From the NCBI GenBank assembly GCA_900169235.1, contig FWCC01000067.1, positions 124,001-188,000 on the forward strand: DNA of 64,000 nt. Reading direction: 5' to 3'. Shown in pieces: positions 53,001-63,672 of this stretch (positions within the stretch are counted from its first letter, which is position 1; every line of letters starts with the position of its first letter). The notes beneath the pieces are model-generated. The model was not told the DNA's origin and did no database searches. It was given only the letters and a program-made list of their open reading frames with translations. The translations under genes were made by a program, and so were the position numbers. This DNA comes from Zarea fungicola (taxonomy: Eukaryota; Ascomycota; Sordariomycetes; Hypocreales; Cordycipitaceae).

Positions 53001-56000
53001 TCGAGGAGATGATGCGAAACCCCGCTCCAGTGCTAGTTGGTAGCCAGACTTTGGTTGTGCAGCATTTCCATACCTGGCTGCCTGAGCTCACAGATATGCT
53101 CACTGCTGAGGAAATCCTCCACATCGCCATTGACTTTATGGACTCTTGTACTGATGTTAAGGGCAAATTGATTCTATACAAGCTCGTGCTCATTATCAAC
53201 TACTCCAAGCTGGATATTTTTAGCCACCCTGACCAGCGATCTGCTCTGAGCGCCAACACTGTCCGCTGGATCAGCCCGCATTGGGGCCACTGCCCTGACA
53301 TGACTGAGCAGTGGAAGAGCCAGACTCGACTATGCTGCTCTATTCTTGCAAATCAGCTAGAGTACATTGGCCCTGAGATTCCTGACCACGCACCACGAGT
53401 CATCGACTCGTATCTATCAATTCTCGCATCACCACCGCCGGCGCGAAAGAAACTTTCACTCCTGTTTCCTTCTTCTTACCCATTTCCGACAAGGACGACT
53501 GCCCAGGATGTGGAATTCGACGAAGCATTGGCAGAATTATCGGCCATCCTCTCGGCCATTTCAAGCTCACCAGCCGGAATGCAACTTGAATTGGCTGATA
53601 GTAGCATCCAGACTATGATAGAAAATGTGCTTCAAGTACAGTTGAGTATTTTGAAAGGTGAGGCATTCCCCGAGGGCTGGCTTAGTGTTCACATCTATCA
53701 TCACAAGTCAGCCATGTGCACTCTGCAATATCTCGCCACAATCCTTCTGGAATCATTCCTGCCTCACCCAGATGATGCCGAGACATTTAACACGGATCTG
53801 TGGAAGCTGTTCTTTGAGACGCTGCTTACCCTCGTTGGCAGCCCATGTCTTGCTCTGGAAACATTTCCTGAGCAGAAGAGAAGAGCAGTTTGGAAAATTG
53901 CTGGCGATGTGCGAGAGGATGGCGCTGCACTGCTGCGTAGAACGTGGGAAGCCATCGGATGGGAATCAACTATGGAAGAACGTAGCAGATATGGAGTGGC
54001 AAAGATGGGCGGTTACCAAGTCCAGTACGTTCCTGGTCTCGTTGGGCCCATCGTTGAGCTGTGCTTGAGCGTGCACGAAGGCCTGAGAAGAATGGCAGTG
54101 GAGGTATTGCAAAGCATGATTGTTAGTGAATGGACGTTGAGCGAAGATCTCCTGGTCATACAGACGGAAATGGTCGACTGCCTCGATACCTACTTCAAAA
54201 CCAAGCCTCTGACAGAAGCTGTCTTGCAAAAGCTTTTCCTCGGAGAGCTAATGGAGAGATTCGTCACACTTTCTGGATCTGGCGATGAGCCTCTGACGGA
54301 AGCTCTGCAAGATCTAACGGGCACTTTGGATGAGTTTTTGGACCTCCTTGTTGCAGTTCACAGTGGAGAAAATGGCGGCGGAGCTTCTGACATCATTAAT
54401 CGCCTTCGACTGATGGAGTTTCTACGAGATATGCAAAAGGAAGAGATTTTTGTACGATATGTCCACCAGCTGGCCAACTTGCAAGCAGAGTCGCGAAACC
54501 ACGCGGAGGCAGGTCTCGCGCTGAGACTACATGCTGAGCTCTATGAGTGGGATCCAAACCGACAGACGCCTGCGATGAACGACCCGGCGTATCCCGCTCA
54601 AACGCATTTTGAGCGCAAGGAAAGAATATACTTTGACATGATTAAGCATTTTGAAGAGGGCGAGTCCTGGAGCAATGCGTTAACGGCCTACAAGGAACTT
54701 CAAGTTCAATACGAAACCAATATTTACGACTTTGCTAAGCTCGCACGCGCTGAGCGCGCTATCGCGACCATTTACGAAACCATTTCAAAGAGTGACAAGC
54801 TCGTTCCCAAGTACTTTAAGGTTATTTACCGAGGTCTTGGGTTCCCAGCTACCCTACGAGACAAGCAATACATTTATGAAGGCTCTCCCAACGAGCGGGC
54901 TGCGGCGTTTACGGATAGGATGCAAGAGCAGTACCCGTCGGCAAGAATCATCACATCAGAGGATGGCGACGAGGTCGAAGGCCAGTTCTTGGTCATATCC
55001 GTGGTGACACCGCACCGTGACCTGACACACCAGATCTACCAACGAACTCGGGTTCCGCAGGTCATTCGTGACTTTTTACTTTCTTCACACCCGCAAGTTT
55101 TTGCCATGACAGCTAAACGATCAACATCCGGCCCAGTACATGGGCACTATTCCGAGAAACTGGTATTCACAACGGCCGAACCATTCCCGACAATCCTGCG
55201 GCGTAGTGAAATTATTGATGTCAATGAGCTCGAGCTGTCTGCTCATGAGACTGCGCTGGAGCGTATCGTGCGCAAGACACAAGAGATGGCAGCGCTGGAG
55301 CGTCACGTTTCCGAAGGTGAAGACCAGAACATGCAGCTTCTTGTGGACGCCGTAACAGTTTCCGTGAACCCAAATTCTGATCAAAGTGTGGCCTGCTATC
55401 GCAAGCTTCTCCCTGAGCCCAAGGGCGATAATGATGAAGAAGCTAGCGAAGAGGAGGAAGACGAGGACGAAGAAGAGCTAAGTCCTAGCAATGCAGCCAT
55501 CAAGACCGCTCTTATCGACCACGCTATGATGCTCAAGAGGTGCCTAGCACTGTTTGCTCGAACCAAGCCAGATCCCTTCACCACAAATAGGCACGACGAA
55601 TTGCACCGACATTTCGAAAGCACCTTTGCCCCCGAGATCGCTACATTTGCACCACCAGTTCCCGCCATACCCTCAGTGTCTACCCCATCAACAGTTTTCA
55701 GAGGCAATTCACCGTCCGTTGAACAGAGCCCGAGATGGCAAGCCTTTAATTCGCCCAATGGTGGTGCAAAACTGGAAGAAGCCTCGGTCGTTCGCCGTGT
55801 CTCGCTACAACATCCTCGAGGCACTCGCTTGAGTTTCCTTGGGGGAAAGAAGAAGAGTGGCGAGCACCAGTCGGACCTGAATGGAATCAACGAATCGCCG
55901 CGAGGAAGTACCCACAAGCGTAGCCTGAGTAGAGAGAACGGCATGCGCCCGGTCATTGTCCCGTCATATTCGGCCGAGGTCACCGGCGGGGGAGTCGGAG

Positions 56001-56200
56001 GGGGGGCTGTTGGCGGAAAGCGACGAGGCAGTTCGACAAGCACAGAACGGCGCGAGTCGCAGGACGACAAACATGCGCCAGCCAAGGACTCTGGTCTGAT
56101 GAAGCGCGGCGGCAGTGTGCGAAAGCGATTCAGCATGCTCAAGCTGGGCATGAAGAGCAGCAAGAACAATGCTGTCATGGGCAGTGTTGACGAAGAATAA
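50090..56200 (+). CDS. DCK1: DOCK-family Rho/Rac guanine nucleotide exchange factor
   Basis: Single exon, 2036 residues, with no intron needed anywhere. An SH3 domain opens the protein (AVATFPFTAERP...LYIIEETADGNWLRGY, about 10-85). The DHR1/C2 domain lies around 610-735 (DIYLTLNTAAL ... SHVVMFMSDMP), and binds phosphoinositides in this family. The catalytic DHR2 domain is about 1435-1825, with AGLALRLHAELYEWDP, YFDMIKHFEEGESWSNALT, YFKVIYRGLGFPATLRDKQY, FLVISVVTPHR and the nucleotide-sensor region LLVDAVTVSVNPNS. The tail is acidic (EEASEEEEDEDEEEL) then basic and serine-rich, with several likely phosphorylation sites. Yeast Dck1 with Lmo1 activates a Rho GTPase; in filamentous fungi such GEFs act on Rac/Cdc42 at the growing tip. 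The ATG chosen is just before the SH3. Confidence 0.92.
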   Translation: MPWHPLPRIAFAVATFPFTAERPADLPLEIGDELYIIEETADGNWLRGYLVAPPSLLAGLTSVQGQTLEARVFSGIFPRSCVEVREMLGEPENGDDDQAQDVDIKITETREEEDRSEDSAKGGLGSENENIHRPLKSKHWRKRRTPLQELPNGTTPKLAVPVKRDPRVPRPPAPVPMLKIGDETPTSASEPLIDEISSCLREWHSKNLHQLLLAREYTKLDQLSRLITNLNLHRQQFLYNVLTAREYEILREKTVWDLVQVNKLCGGEVIVRDPGARGRILTGDDSVVALTELQSSMSVLDEPPKATIELASLHHLLLDVKGFAGASAEETRLVTYLASKPHHDKPISLSEAFIIDVPAGRTLGSLIQDGATRTLFTDLSSLDIGDVTAAESDLYLVVKVLSPQKVDMVSPQSRSGSVGDNFYTREHTKSLPIGGGKGSRRSFMWAAKSTRSNFSRGSAFSKMDSVNEQHADRPYSNRTDSRDDHGPPSSAGSQASLAIEEAQTVQRTVGVGVMKLNAIMKQDEEIEHVIGIWAPTTRATTEREMSDDWNPIIRELMGSSSEYFERAKRGERLQVSLKGFDHPDADALIKETPTVLAGISKTNRIGFSGAPTRPRSDIYLTLNTAALAKQNLLSRYGGSATSMPPGMLATNLQVTLEVRNRSGSKIENCIFPSSNSTGVTTFKSVAVERGDSWNQTLRLSLPADLVSESHVVMFMSDMPNPPFAVAHMPLWDREAFIRDGAHGLLLYKIDEYTSTAQAGPTGKGGYLSTIWAPRGIDERAVEVTGPLALLLADTYLCSTRFSQDRIILGLLKWKELSQEDLTTVLRQINFVPEIEVVKLLGNVLDSLFGILVEHSGNNEYEDLVFTALVRVLGIVHDRRFNLVPLVDQYAEKQFSYPFAASCLVRALTRLLQHPTETETARKLRSTFKIVRHILKFITHARGQQRAKEAGIGIKTSAQGFTKQLRAIFKALEEMMRNPAPVLVGSQTLVVQHFHTWLPELTDMLTAEEILHIAIDFMDSCTDVKGKLILYKLVLIINYSKLDIFSHPDQRSALSANTVRWISPHWGHCPDMTEQWKSQTRLCCSILANQLEYIGPEIPDHAPRVIDSYLSILASPPPARKKLSLLFPSSYPFPTRTTAQDVEFDEALAELSAILSAISSSPAGMQLELADSSIQTMIENVLQVQLSILKGEAFPEGWLSVHIYHHKSAMCTLQYLATILLESFLPHPDDAETFNTDLWKLFFETLLTLVGSPCLALETFPEQKRRAVWKIAGDVREDGAALLRRTWEAIGWESTMEERSRYGVAKMGGYQVQYVPGLVGPIVELCLSVHEGLRRMAVEVLQSMIVSEWTLSEDLLVIQTEMVDCLDTYFKTKPLTEAVLQKLFLGELMERFVTLSGSGDEPLTEALQDLTGTLDEFLDLLVAVHSGENGGGASDIINRLRLMEFLRDMQKEEIFVRYVHQLANLQAESRNHAEAGLALRLHAELYEWDPNRQTPAMNDPAYPAQTHFERKERIYFDMIKHFEEGESWSNALTAYKELQVQYETNIYDFAKLARAERAIATIYETISKSDKLVPKYFKVIYRGLGFPATLRDKQYIYEGSPNERAAAFTDRMQEQYPSARIITSEDGDEVEGQFLVISVVTPHRDLTHQIYQRTRVPQVIRDFLLSSHPQVFAMTAKRSTSGPVHGHYSEKLVFTTAEPFPTILRRSEIIDVNELELSAHETALERIVRKTQEMAALERHVSEGEDQNMQLLVDAVTVSVNPNSDQSVACYRKLLPEPKGDNDEEASEEEEDEDEEELSPSNAAIKTALIDHAMMLKRCLALFARTKPDPFTTNRHDELHRHFESTFAPEIATFAPPVPAIPSVSTPSTVFRGNSPSVEQSPRWQAFNSPNGGAKLEEASVVRRVSLQHPRGTRLSFLGGKKKSGEHQSDLNGINESPRGSTHKRSLSRENGMRPVIVPSYSAEVTGGGVGGGAVGGKRRGSSTSTERRESQDDKHAPAKDSGLMKRGGSVRKRFSMLKLGMKSSKNNAVMGSVDEE

Positions 56201-57485
56201 GAAGAAGAGCAAGAAAGCGACGAATTACCTTGTTTGCATGTCCCACAACTGATTTCCATAACCAAACAGGGCTGCAAAAGATTCTGACTTAGCGAAATCA
56301 CACTACATTGGCGCCTTTGCGCCCTTTTCATCTGCGAAGAATTCCCTGATGCATGTTATCATCATATTAGCAACAAACACACACTCTCATTTCTGACTTT
56401 CTTTTTCCCTTATACTTCATTTCTTTTTCCTTTTTTCACATCAGTTTTATATATTTATATTTTATTGTTTTCTTTTTGTTTTCTGGCTAGGTGTTCTGGA
56501 TACCACTGGTCACACGCATATTCTGCTAGAATATGAAGGGACCAATCAACCCCATACCCTTTTTCTTCTTTCACTGTTTGACGCCTGAGATTGGGCTTTT
56601 TATATTAAAATATCCACAAAGAATATATATAATTCAATGTAATATCTTTCCAGCCATTTCTTGAAACACTTAGATTTCTGTGATAGAAATTAACTACCGT
56701 CTTGTCTATGATTCATACGAAAATCGGAGCGGGAAACTGACAGAACGGAGGCAAGCTCATCCCAAGAGATGCCTTTGACCGTATTGGCGCGTGATTATGC
56801 AGACTGTATCGCAACATAGGACCTTTCGGTAAGAAATGGATAGTGCAAGAGGGCTGAAAAGTATTTCAAGAAGGGCTACGAGCCAAGTCGGTTAGGGCTG
56901 TTGAATGAAGGTTCCTGCCACAAATGAATCGCTTCTCCTCGCCCCAAAGAAGGAGCGGTAAGTGGGGGAACGTATTGACGAGGTAGTAGTGTTGTATCTA
57001 CCAACTCTGGTTTGGCATCTCGTCACTCCGAGCAGTTCTCCAGAAATAAAACCACTGTCGATAGGTCAAAGAAACCAACGTCTATTTTCCGAAGCGACAA
57101 TTCATTGTCCAGTTTTTCTCTCCCAGTTAATCAACCTATCCACACCGAAATGAAATAGTTTTACTCATCGAAATGTAGAAAGTGGCCATGAATTGGGATT
57201 GGAGCTTGTGTTTAATCTACGCTACCTCAAACCAGCTTCATAAACTGCTCAGTAAATAGAATCTAGTCTACTCCTATTCTAACCAAAACGAACTAGACAT
57301 CATATCATACATATAACGTCCCTGCCATAGCTAGTCATGTAAATGTCCTTTTCTCTGCCAGACTGTCGCTTATATACATGTAATAAAAAAATAATTTCTT
57401 GACAGAAGATGACAAGATGGTATCTATTCCTCAGGCCCTCTACATATAATGCTTTGACCACATGCAAGATGAAAAAATAATAATC
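56201..57485. other. Convergent intergenic region
   Basis: 1.3 kb of AT-rich 3' flanks, with T-rich runs at 56400-56480. No gene, RNA or repeat was recognised. Confidence 0.5.
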
Positions 57486-59824
57486 TTACGCCGTCAGTTC
57501 CGCCATGCGTCTCTCCAGCTCGGGCACCTGCCGCAGCTTAACATCCAACTCTTCCTTCTCATCCTCCAGCTTCAACCTCTTCTCCGCATCCAATTTGGTA
57601 AATACATAATGCCCTTGGCCATCAAACTGCAAAATATGCGTATGGTATTTCCACAAGCTCCGTCGATGACTCACAGTCATCAGTGTAATCCCCAGCGCTT
57701 TGGCATTGTCATACATGATCTTCTCCGTCTCCAGCGTCACGCTGCTCGTGCACTCATCCAGAATGGCGTACTTGGGCCGGTGATAAAAGAGACGTGCCAT
57801 GGCGACGCGCTGCTGTAGACCCCCCGAGAGGACATCGCGCCACTCGGCCTCGGCGTCCCAGCCTTCATCGTAGAGATCGACCAGGTGCGCGAGGTCGAGT
57901 GTCTTGAGGATGGCGAGCAAGTCGGCATCGGTGGCGCCTCGCTGACGCATTTGGCGGAGTGAGTCGGGGTAAATGATTTGCTGGCGGAGAGAGCCGCGCG
58001 AGAGATATGGACGCTGGGGAAGGTAAAAGATGGAGGTAAAGGGCGGCTTATGCACGGTACCGCCGTAGACGGGCCAGAGACCGCCGAGAATGCGGAAGAG
58101 GGAGGACTTGCCACAGCCGTTAGGACCGACGACGAGGAGATGGTCGCCATGTTTGATGGAAAAGGAGAGTGCCTTGACGAGGACATCACCGTTGGGGGAG
58201 ACAATCGGCCTATGATGGACAGTTAGCACAAATGTGTACAAGAGGAACAACTTGGGGTTAAAATGAATGCAAGACGTACACATTCTCAAAGGTAATATCC
58301 TTGCTCTCGTGGATGGTTCCACGGCCTTGGAGAACCGCCTCATTGTCTTCAGTACCCGACGAAGAAACCAGATTCTTCTCAAAATGCCCCGACTGAATGT
58401 CATCCATGACAGCGAGTAGCGAGTCGACACGCGAAGTATAGCCCGCCAGCTCCATGATCTCGCGGTATGAAAACATGATGCGTCCAAAGGCGTCCGACGC
58501 CGAGAGCAGCATGCGTCGGTTGGTCACAAAAGATTCGGTGCGGTCGCCCATGCTCACCATGCCGGCTTGCGCACCGGGAAGCTTGACAAAGACGGGAACA
58601 CTGCAGAGGACGAGGCCGAGGGCGCCCCAAAAGTACTTGATGACAAAATCCTCCATGAAGCCGTGGTAGAAGCGGCGGCGCAGAATGTAGTTGACGTGCT
58701 TGATCAGGGTAAAGTAGCCCTTGTCAAGCGTGTCCTTTTCGGCCGTGTGGCCGTTGTAGAGGGCAATCTCCTCGGCGTAGTCGATGAGACGTGAATGCTG
58801 GAAGCGGAACTCGCCCTCGAGGCGGGCCTCGTCAGCGACGTATTTGCCAAAGGGTGGGGTGAGGACGCGCATCACATTGGCGGAAAGCTGGACGAGCAGG
58901 GACATGAAGACGACGCCCTCGCCACCAACGCTCTTGGAGAGAGAGTATGTGTAGATGGTCTAGACAAAGTTAGATCGGGTGTTTTCTAGATGTAGACGAG
59001 AGGTAGGGCATGCATACCATGTCAAGTATAGGCTTGGCCAGGTTGCTGTATAGTTCAGCCAGACTGTTTGAGAATTTGGACACATCAACGGCAATGAGCT
59101 GATCGGGGTTCTTTATACGGTCGTCGAGAGCCGAAATGCCGTAAAAAGTGAGGTTGGAGAGATATTTATCGTGAATGTATTGGGTAAGTCGTGTTCTGTA
59201 GCTTAGCGAGAGCTCTGCTTGATGATATGACAACTGGAGAGAAGAAACAGTTAGCGACTCGAACAGCTGTGCATGGCCACGCCGGATTTTAGTAATTCCT
59301 ACCATGGAATTCGTAAATGTAGCAGGAACCGCAATCACCATCCACCACACAATTCTCGACAGAAACTCTTTCCCATTGCCTCGCACCAGGGCCTTGACAA
59401 TCGCACCGTCCATCTCGGCGACCTTGAGACTGATAATGGTGCGCAGAATCAAAAAGAAGCTGTGGCTTATGAGCAGCCTGGCCTCTTTGCTGCGCCATCC
59501 GGGGACGACGATGCGAATCAGGCGCATGAGCGATCGGAAAAAGGCGCGATCGAGGGCGACTCTCTTCTTCGGGGCCGCACCGCCGGACCCGGCCGTCGTC
59601 GCCTCGAGCGTGGAGGTGGTGGTGGTACGGCGCGACTCGCGGGCCGAGGCGGCTTTTTGCTCGGCAATGGCATTGCGGATACGGTGGACGAGGGCGACGA
59701 AGAGGGTGATCCAGACGGCGCGGGAGATGCGGGAGCGGTTGGCGACGTAGAGCTGGATGAGCTGGGCGACGAGGCTGCGGACGTTGAAGTTGCCTGGCAG
59801 GGCCAACTTGGATTGCGTCGCCAT
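57486..59824 (-). CDS. Peroxisomal ABCD half-transporter (Pxa1/Pxa2-type)
   Basis: Exons 59303-59824, 59018-59233, 58280-58959 and 57486-58209, with introns of 69, 58 and 70 nt, give 713 residues. The membrane half includes [16 protein letters not shown] and the EAA-like block [28 protein letters not shown], diagnostic of ALDP/PMP70 relatives. The C-terminal NBD has Walker [29 protein letters not shown], Walker [12 protein letters not shown] and the switch His in VSHRR. The half-transporter dimerises and imports very-long-chain acyl-CoA for beta-oxidation. The start [13 protein letters not shown] is chosen as the first ATG with a conserved-looking neighbourhood. The N-terminal loop ([20 protein letters not shown]) is unusually Thr-rich. 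Which of Pxa1 or Pxa2 it matches is unsettled. Confidence 0.93.
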
Positions 59825-60576
59825 GGCTAGGCGCGTCCGGGGGAGGAAGGAGAGAAGCGAAAATATGAATTTTTTTCTGATGGTGGTGCGTGCTCCCGAA
59901 AGTTGATGACGAAAGGCGGGTTGGGATGGGGTGGGAGGTGTTTGCTGCGTCGTCAAATTACCCCAGGTCGAACCTTTGGTGGTGGGCCTCGGCCGATCTA
60001 TGCGAGGGAAGACAGTGCAGCCTTGTCTGTTTTCAAGGCGAGAGCAGCACAATTGAGCAAGCTACTCCAACCGTCGATGGGAAGCAGGATAAACAGAAAA
60101 CAGGATAGGGTCGGAGCGGAGGTATCACGAGGGAAGTGCTGACTGGGCATATGTACTCCGTATGCAGGAATAGGAATGCATGTGGTTGGATGCTCCTTTG
60201 TGGGCTTCCTAGGCTTCCTCGGTCTCTTTCAAGAAACTGGGGAAGGCTAGTGCCTGTTTTTGGCGTTGCCGCCACAGAATTGGCCTGCAGAGTGGCATGT
60301 GAAGATGAGATGCGCACTAGCCACATTCAGCCACATTTCATTTCCGGTAATAAGTACACCAATTGTTGCATGTCGAGCTTGGTTTTGATACATGCACGGA
60401 TACAAGCTCCACTGTGTTCCAAGATTCCTCTAGCAGGTAAATACTGATGTATTCCATGTGTTCTCTCTAAGCTATGTGGCTAATTTCGATGCGCCATGTA
60501 TATTATTTTCTATTTTAAATTTCCCTTTATTTTTGCGGCAGATGGTTCTCCTACAACATCAAGTCTCAAGCAGACG
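59825..60576. other. Intergenic region upstream of the ABCD transporter gene
   Basis: Promoter of the ABCD gene and 3' flank of guanylate kinase. No other feature was seen. Confidence 0.45.
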
Positions 60577-61464
60577 TTATTGGTCAATTGGCTTGTGAAT
60601 AAAGGCGTCCAACTCCTTGTATGCCGTCTCGAGGTCATCATTGACAATAATCAGATCATGCACGCCAGGCGTCTTTGAGTACTCGAGCTCATTCTTGGCT
60701 TGCGCCAGACGCTTTTGCACACTGACCTCTGTTTCCGTACCGCGACCGCGCAGACGGCCCTCGAGCTGTTCAATCGACGGAGGCGCAATGAATACATAGC
60801 GGGCCGCGATGCTTGAGTCTTTGATTTGCTTGACGCCCTAGAAAAAAATTATTAGCAAAATTCAAACTCCCACAACTGTTCCTCCTTTTACAGTCCCGGC
60901 CAGGGAGTAAAAGGAAATGTATCTTGTACGCACCTCCATCTCAATGTCAAGGAGGACAATGCGCCCCTTTTTCGTCTGCTCCTCAATTGTCATCTTGCTG
61001 GTCCCGTAGCGGTTGCCGCCAAACTTGGCGTGCTCAACAAAGCCATCCTTGGCAATGAGATCCTCAAAATCCTGCATGGGCACAAAGTGGTAGTGTTCGC
61101 CATCCTTTTCGCCGGGTCGCGGGCCGCGGGTGGTGTGCGAGACGGAGAGACAGAAGGCGTCGGGGTGGCGCTGGAAGAGGAGGTTGTAGAGAGTACCCTT
61201 GCCCACGCCCGAGGGGCCGGATATGACAACGGGACGGCGGTCTGCAAAGTAAAGAAAATGAATTAGAATGAAAGTCTTCGTTTTGGGAAATGCCACGCCC
61301 AGATAGGCTGCCTCGTTGATTTTCTGGCGGTGACGGCCCTTATGGTGGGGTGGAGTGGTCAACTTACCAGCAGCCATTGCCGATGCACTTCGGAGAAGAG
61401 GTCGAGAAAATCTAAAAACTGAAGTATTCTGGGTAAATGATTTTGCAATGAAGCGCACCGGCAT
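60577..61464 (-). CDS. GUK1: Guanylate kinase (possible dual-start, dual-localised)
   Basis: Exons 61368-61464 (or from 61377), 60934-61241 and 60577-60837, with introns of 126 and 96 nt, give 221 residues from the upstream ATG or 192 from the second. P-loop GPSGVGKGT is followed by the GMP-binding SVSHTTRGPRPGEKDG and HYHFVPMQDF, then GNRYGTSKM and the LID-like RGRGTETEV. It phosphorylates GMP to GDP. The yeast protein is 187 residues, which suits the second ATG at 61377. The 29 residues before it (MPVRFIAKSFTQNTSVFRF...) have Arg, Lys, Ser and no acids, like a mitochondrial presequence. Leaky scanning could therefore give two isoforms. It is divergent from DPH3. Confidence 0.9.
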
Positions 61465-61723
61465 GGAGAACAGGAAATAGAGGCCTAACAAAAAAAACAC
61501 ACCAGTGGCTAAAGATTGAATGTAGCTTGGTAGACCTGGAGGGGCAGGATTTCGTCACAATCCGTTGGCACAAATGTTCCCCACTTAAAAAAATACGGCT
61601 CATCCCCGGAGCGCTGGAGGGGTGATGGTGGCGACTCTGATTCTAAAAATTAAGTTGCAAACCGGCAACCAGATGCTCTTGTTGTACTCTGCATGAAATT
61701 ATACTCGAGTAAATAAAAACACA
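61465..61723. promoter_or_regulatory. Bidirectional promoter, GUK1 / DPH3
   Basis: 259 bp separate the outermost start codons of two housekeeping genes. A pyrimidine-rich stretch on the minus strand just upstream of 61480 ends in TTAG and could also be a leader intron acceptor. Confidence 0.4.
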
Positions 61724-62057
61724 ATGTCCGACGACGGCCTCTCCATCTACGATGAAATCGAGATCGAAGACATGACCTTTGACGAGGCCATGCAAACGTA
61801 TTTTTACCCATGCCCATGCGGCGATCGATTCCAGATTGCGCTTGATGACTTGCGCGACGAGCAGGATATTGCTGTGTGTCCGAGCTGCAGCCTGATGATT
61901 CGCGTCATTTTTGATCTGGTAGGCTTTTAATTTGTGTAACGGGGGAAAAAAATTGGCTCGAAATTATTCTTGCTGGCTAAAAGTTTGGAAAACAATGTAG
62001 GATGACTTGCCAAAACCACCACCAGGACCCGGAAACCCGATTTCTGTCGCTGCTTGA
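61724..62057 (+). CDS. DPH3: Diphthamide biosynthesis protein Dph3 / Kti11
   Basis: Exons 61724-61918 and 62001-62057, with an 82-nt intron, give 83 residues, the family length. The CSL-type zinc site is complete: YPCPCGDRF and [11 protein letters not shown], with four cysteines. The start [17 protein letters not shown] is the usual one, and the second exon gives [18 protein letters not shown]. Dph3 supplies electrons to the iron-sulfur Dph1-Dph2 enzyme that modifies a histidine of elongation factor 2, and also supports Elongator-dependent tRNA wobble modification. Confidence 0.96.
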
Positions 62058-63221
62058 AAATGTCGGAACCACCACTGAGAACCGACAAAAGCAGATTATT
62101 CCACGACGATACGCAACAATGCTGCAGCACAGGATGGAGTCATTACAATGACCGGACACGTCTGGAGTCTGTGACTCACGCCCCATAGGTTGCCGTTTGC
62201 CAACCAAATTGAATAAATTCCGCGAATAACGAAGCGATGACAAAACCTTTTTTTTTTTGTGGCGGAACGAGAAATTCTTGAAATGAGAAAGACAGGCCTC
62301 GTATTGGGTGTATATAGTGGCCAGCGTGACTCGCAGAGCGAAGATTCGCAGGGTGAATAGTTATCTTGAACTGGAGGTGATACAGACAGGCTCATTGCAT
62401 CGGAGTTTTGGATATACAAAACAGGGGATCATCTAGTTACAATTCTTTATGCATGGATAGGCCTGCTTGGCTGCTCGTTAACAGTCACATTTATCCAACA
62501 TTTTGTTTTTAAATTTGCATTTTTTGTGACTCTGACAGTGAACTGCCAAAGTTTATAAGTGGAACGCGAAGCAGGGGAGGGAGTCGCAATCCATCTATCC
62601 TAGGAACCCCGAGTCGCAAACACTAGACTACAAAAAAAAAAAGTCCAGTTCCGACAACATGACAACATGACAACGTAAAAAAGTCATGGAAATAAAAACT
62701 TCTTCCACCCGCCACAAAATGCCATTAAGATTATATGGTGATTATGCCACTTCTTCATCGGCCCTCCAATCCCCCCCTCCTAGGTAATGTGTTTGTATGG
62801 TTGCAGGTGTGGAAAAACAAAGCCACTGTCTAAATGCGAATGGTGTATCTTTGCGGTCGTACGAAAAAAAAAAAGCCCAAAAAAAGGAGTCTGACAAGCA
62901 GACTCAGGAAAAGATCAAAATCAAAGGCTTGGTGTGATGGTATCCCCAAACGCCAACGTCCTGCCTGGGACGGGTAATGCATCCGACACGGTAGGCATCA
63001 TGGTATAAAAAGAGAACAAGAAAAGTAAGGCGCGCCAAATATCGTTGGAGATTGGAATGTTGATGAACATGGTCAACGCAACGGCTGAGCGGCTGGTATA
63101 AGCGGAATCATTATTTCGTAGAATTTTTGTTTTTGCAGTGTGTATGTTTGGCAATCTGCTGTGGATGCCAATGCCTCATGGCCGGCCATAAGTGTCGTGA
63201 GAAGAGGTAGGGAGAGAGAAA
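62058..63221. other. Convergent intergenic region
   Basis: 1.2 kb with A-runs near 62631-62642 and 62863-62873. No gene was seen; frames here are short and unrelated to known families. Confidence 0.45.
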
Positions 63222-63672
63222 TTATAGCATGATGAGGCTCATAATACAGAACCCCAACAGACCGGCCATGGAGCCCTGCATCTGGGGCAGAATGGCGCCG
63301 CCAGTAGCGTCAGCAGGTTTTGAGCTGGTGGCATTGAGACGAGGATTGCTGCCAGAGGTGCCAGTTGATTGCGCTAGAGCAATGTTAGCATTGAGATTGG
63401 CAAGCAGAGAGCTGCGTAAAAGACATACAGGCTGTGTGCGTAGTCGAGGTCGAGATGGTTGTCGTCTGGGAAGACTGCGACGAGGCAGCGCCCGTGGCAT
63501 TGGAAGCAGGATGGATGCTAGAATCAGCCCCGACGCCAGTTGCGACAGGTAGAGTAGGAATGGTTGAAGCTACCTCGACAGAGGTGGGAGGAGCGCCATC
63601 GCCAGTGCCAGGCTGGCCAGCAGAAACAGAGACGGCCAGGCTGGCGGCGGCGAGGAACTGCGAGATGCGCAT
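63222..63672 (-). CDS. Small Ser/Thr-rich, probably GPI-anchored surface protein
   Basis: Exons 63429-63672 and 63222-63373, with a 55-nt intron (GTATGT, branch TGCTAAC, acceptor CTCTAG), give 131 residues. A signal peptide (MRISQFLAAASLAVSVSAG) opens the protein. The middle is almost wholly Ser, Thr, Ala, Gly and Pro, with two Asn-glycosylation-like sites (NAT). The C-terminus is a hydrophobic helix (MAGLLGFCIMSLIML) after a small-residue linker, as expected of a GPI anchor signal. No catalytic domain is present. It is probably a minor cell-wall mannoprotein. Confidence 0.75.

Noticed and set aside
55396..56331. 311-residue antisense frame inside the DOCK gene
   Set aside because: Composition follows the opposite-strand gene (poly-Ser against an acidic run) and no family fits.
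14434..60162. TACTCCGTA 9-mer seen at 14434-14442 (reverse) and 60154-60162
   Set aside because: Two copies in 64 kb is near what chance gives, so no repeat family is claimed.
61242..61500. Extended guanylate kinase frame starting MFFLLGLYF
   Set aside because: The first Met is not an ATG, and the stretch looks like a pyrimidine-rich leader or an intron end.
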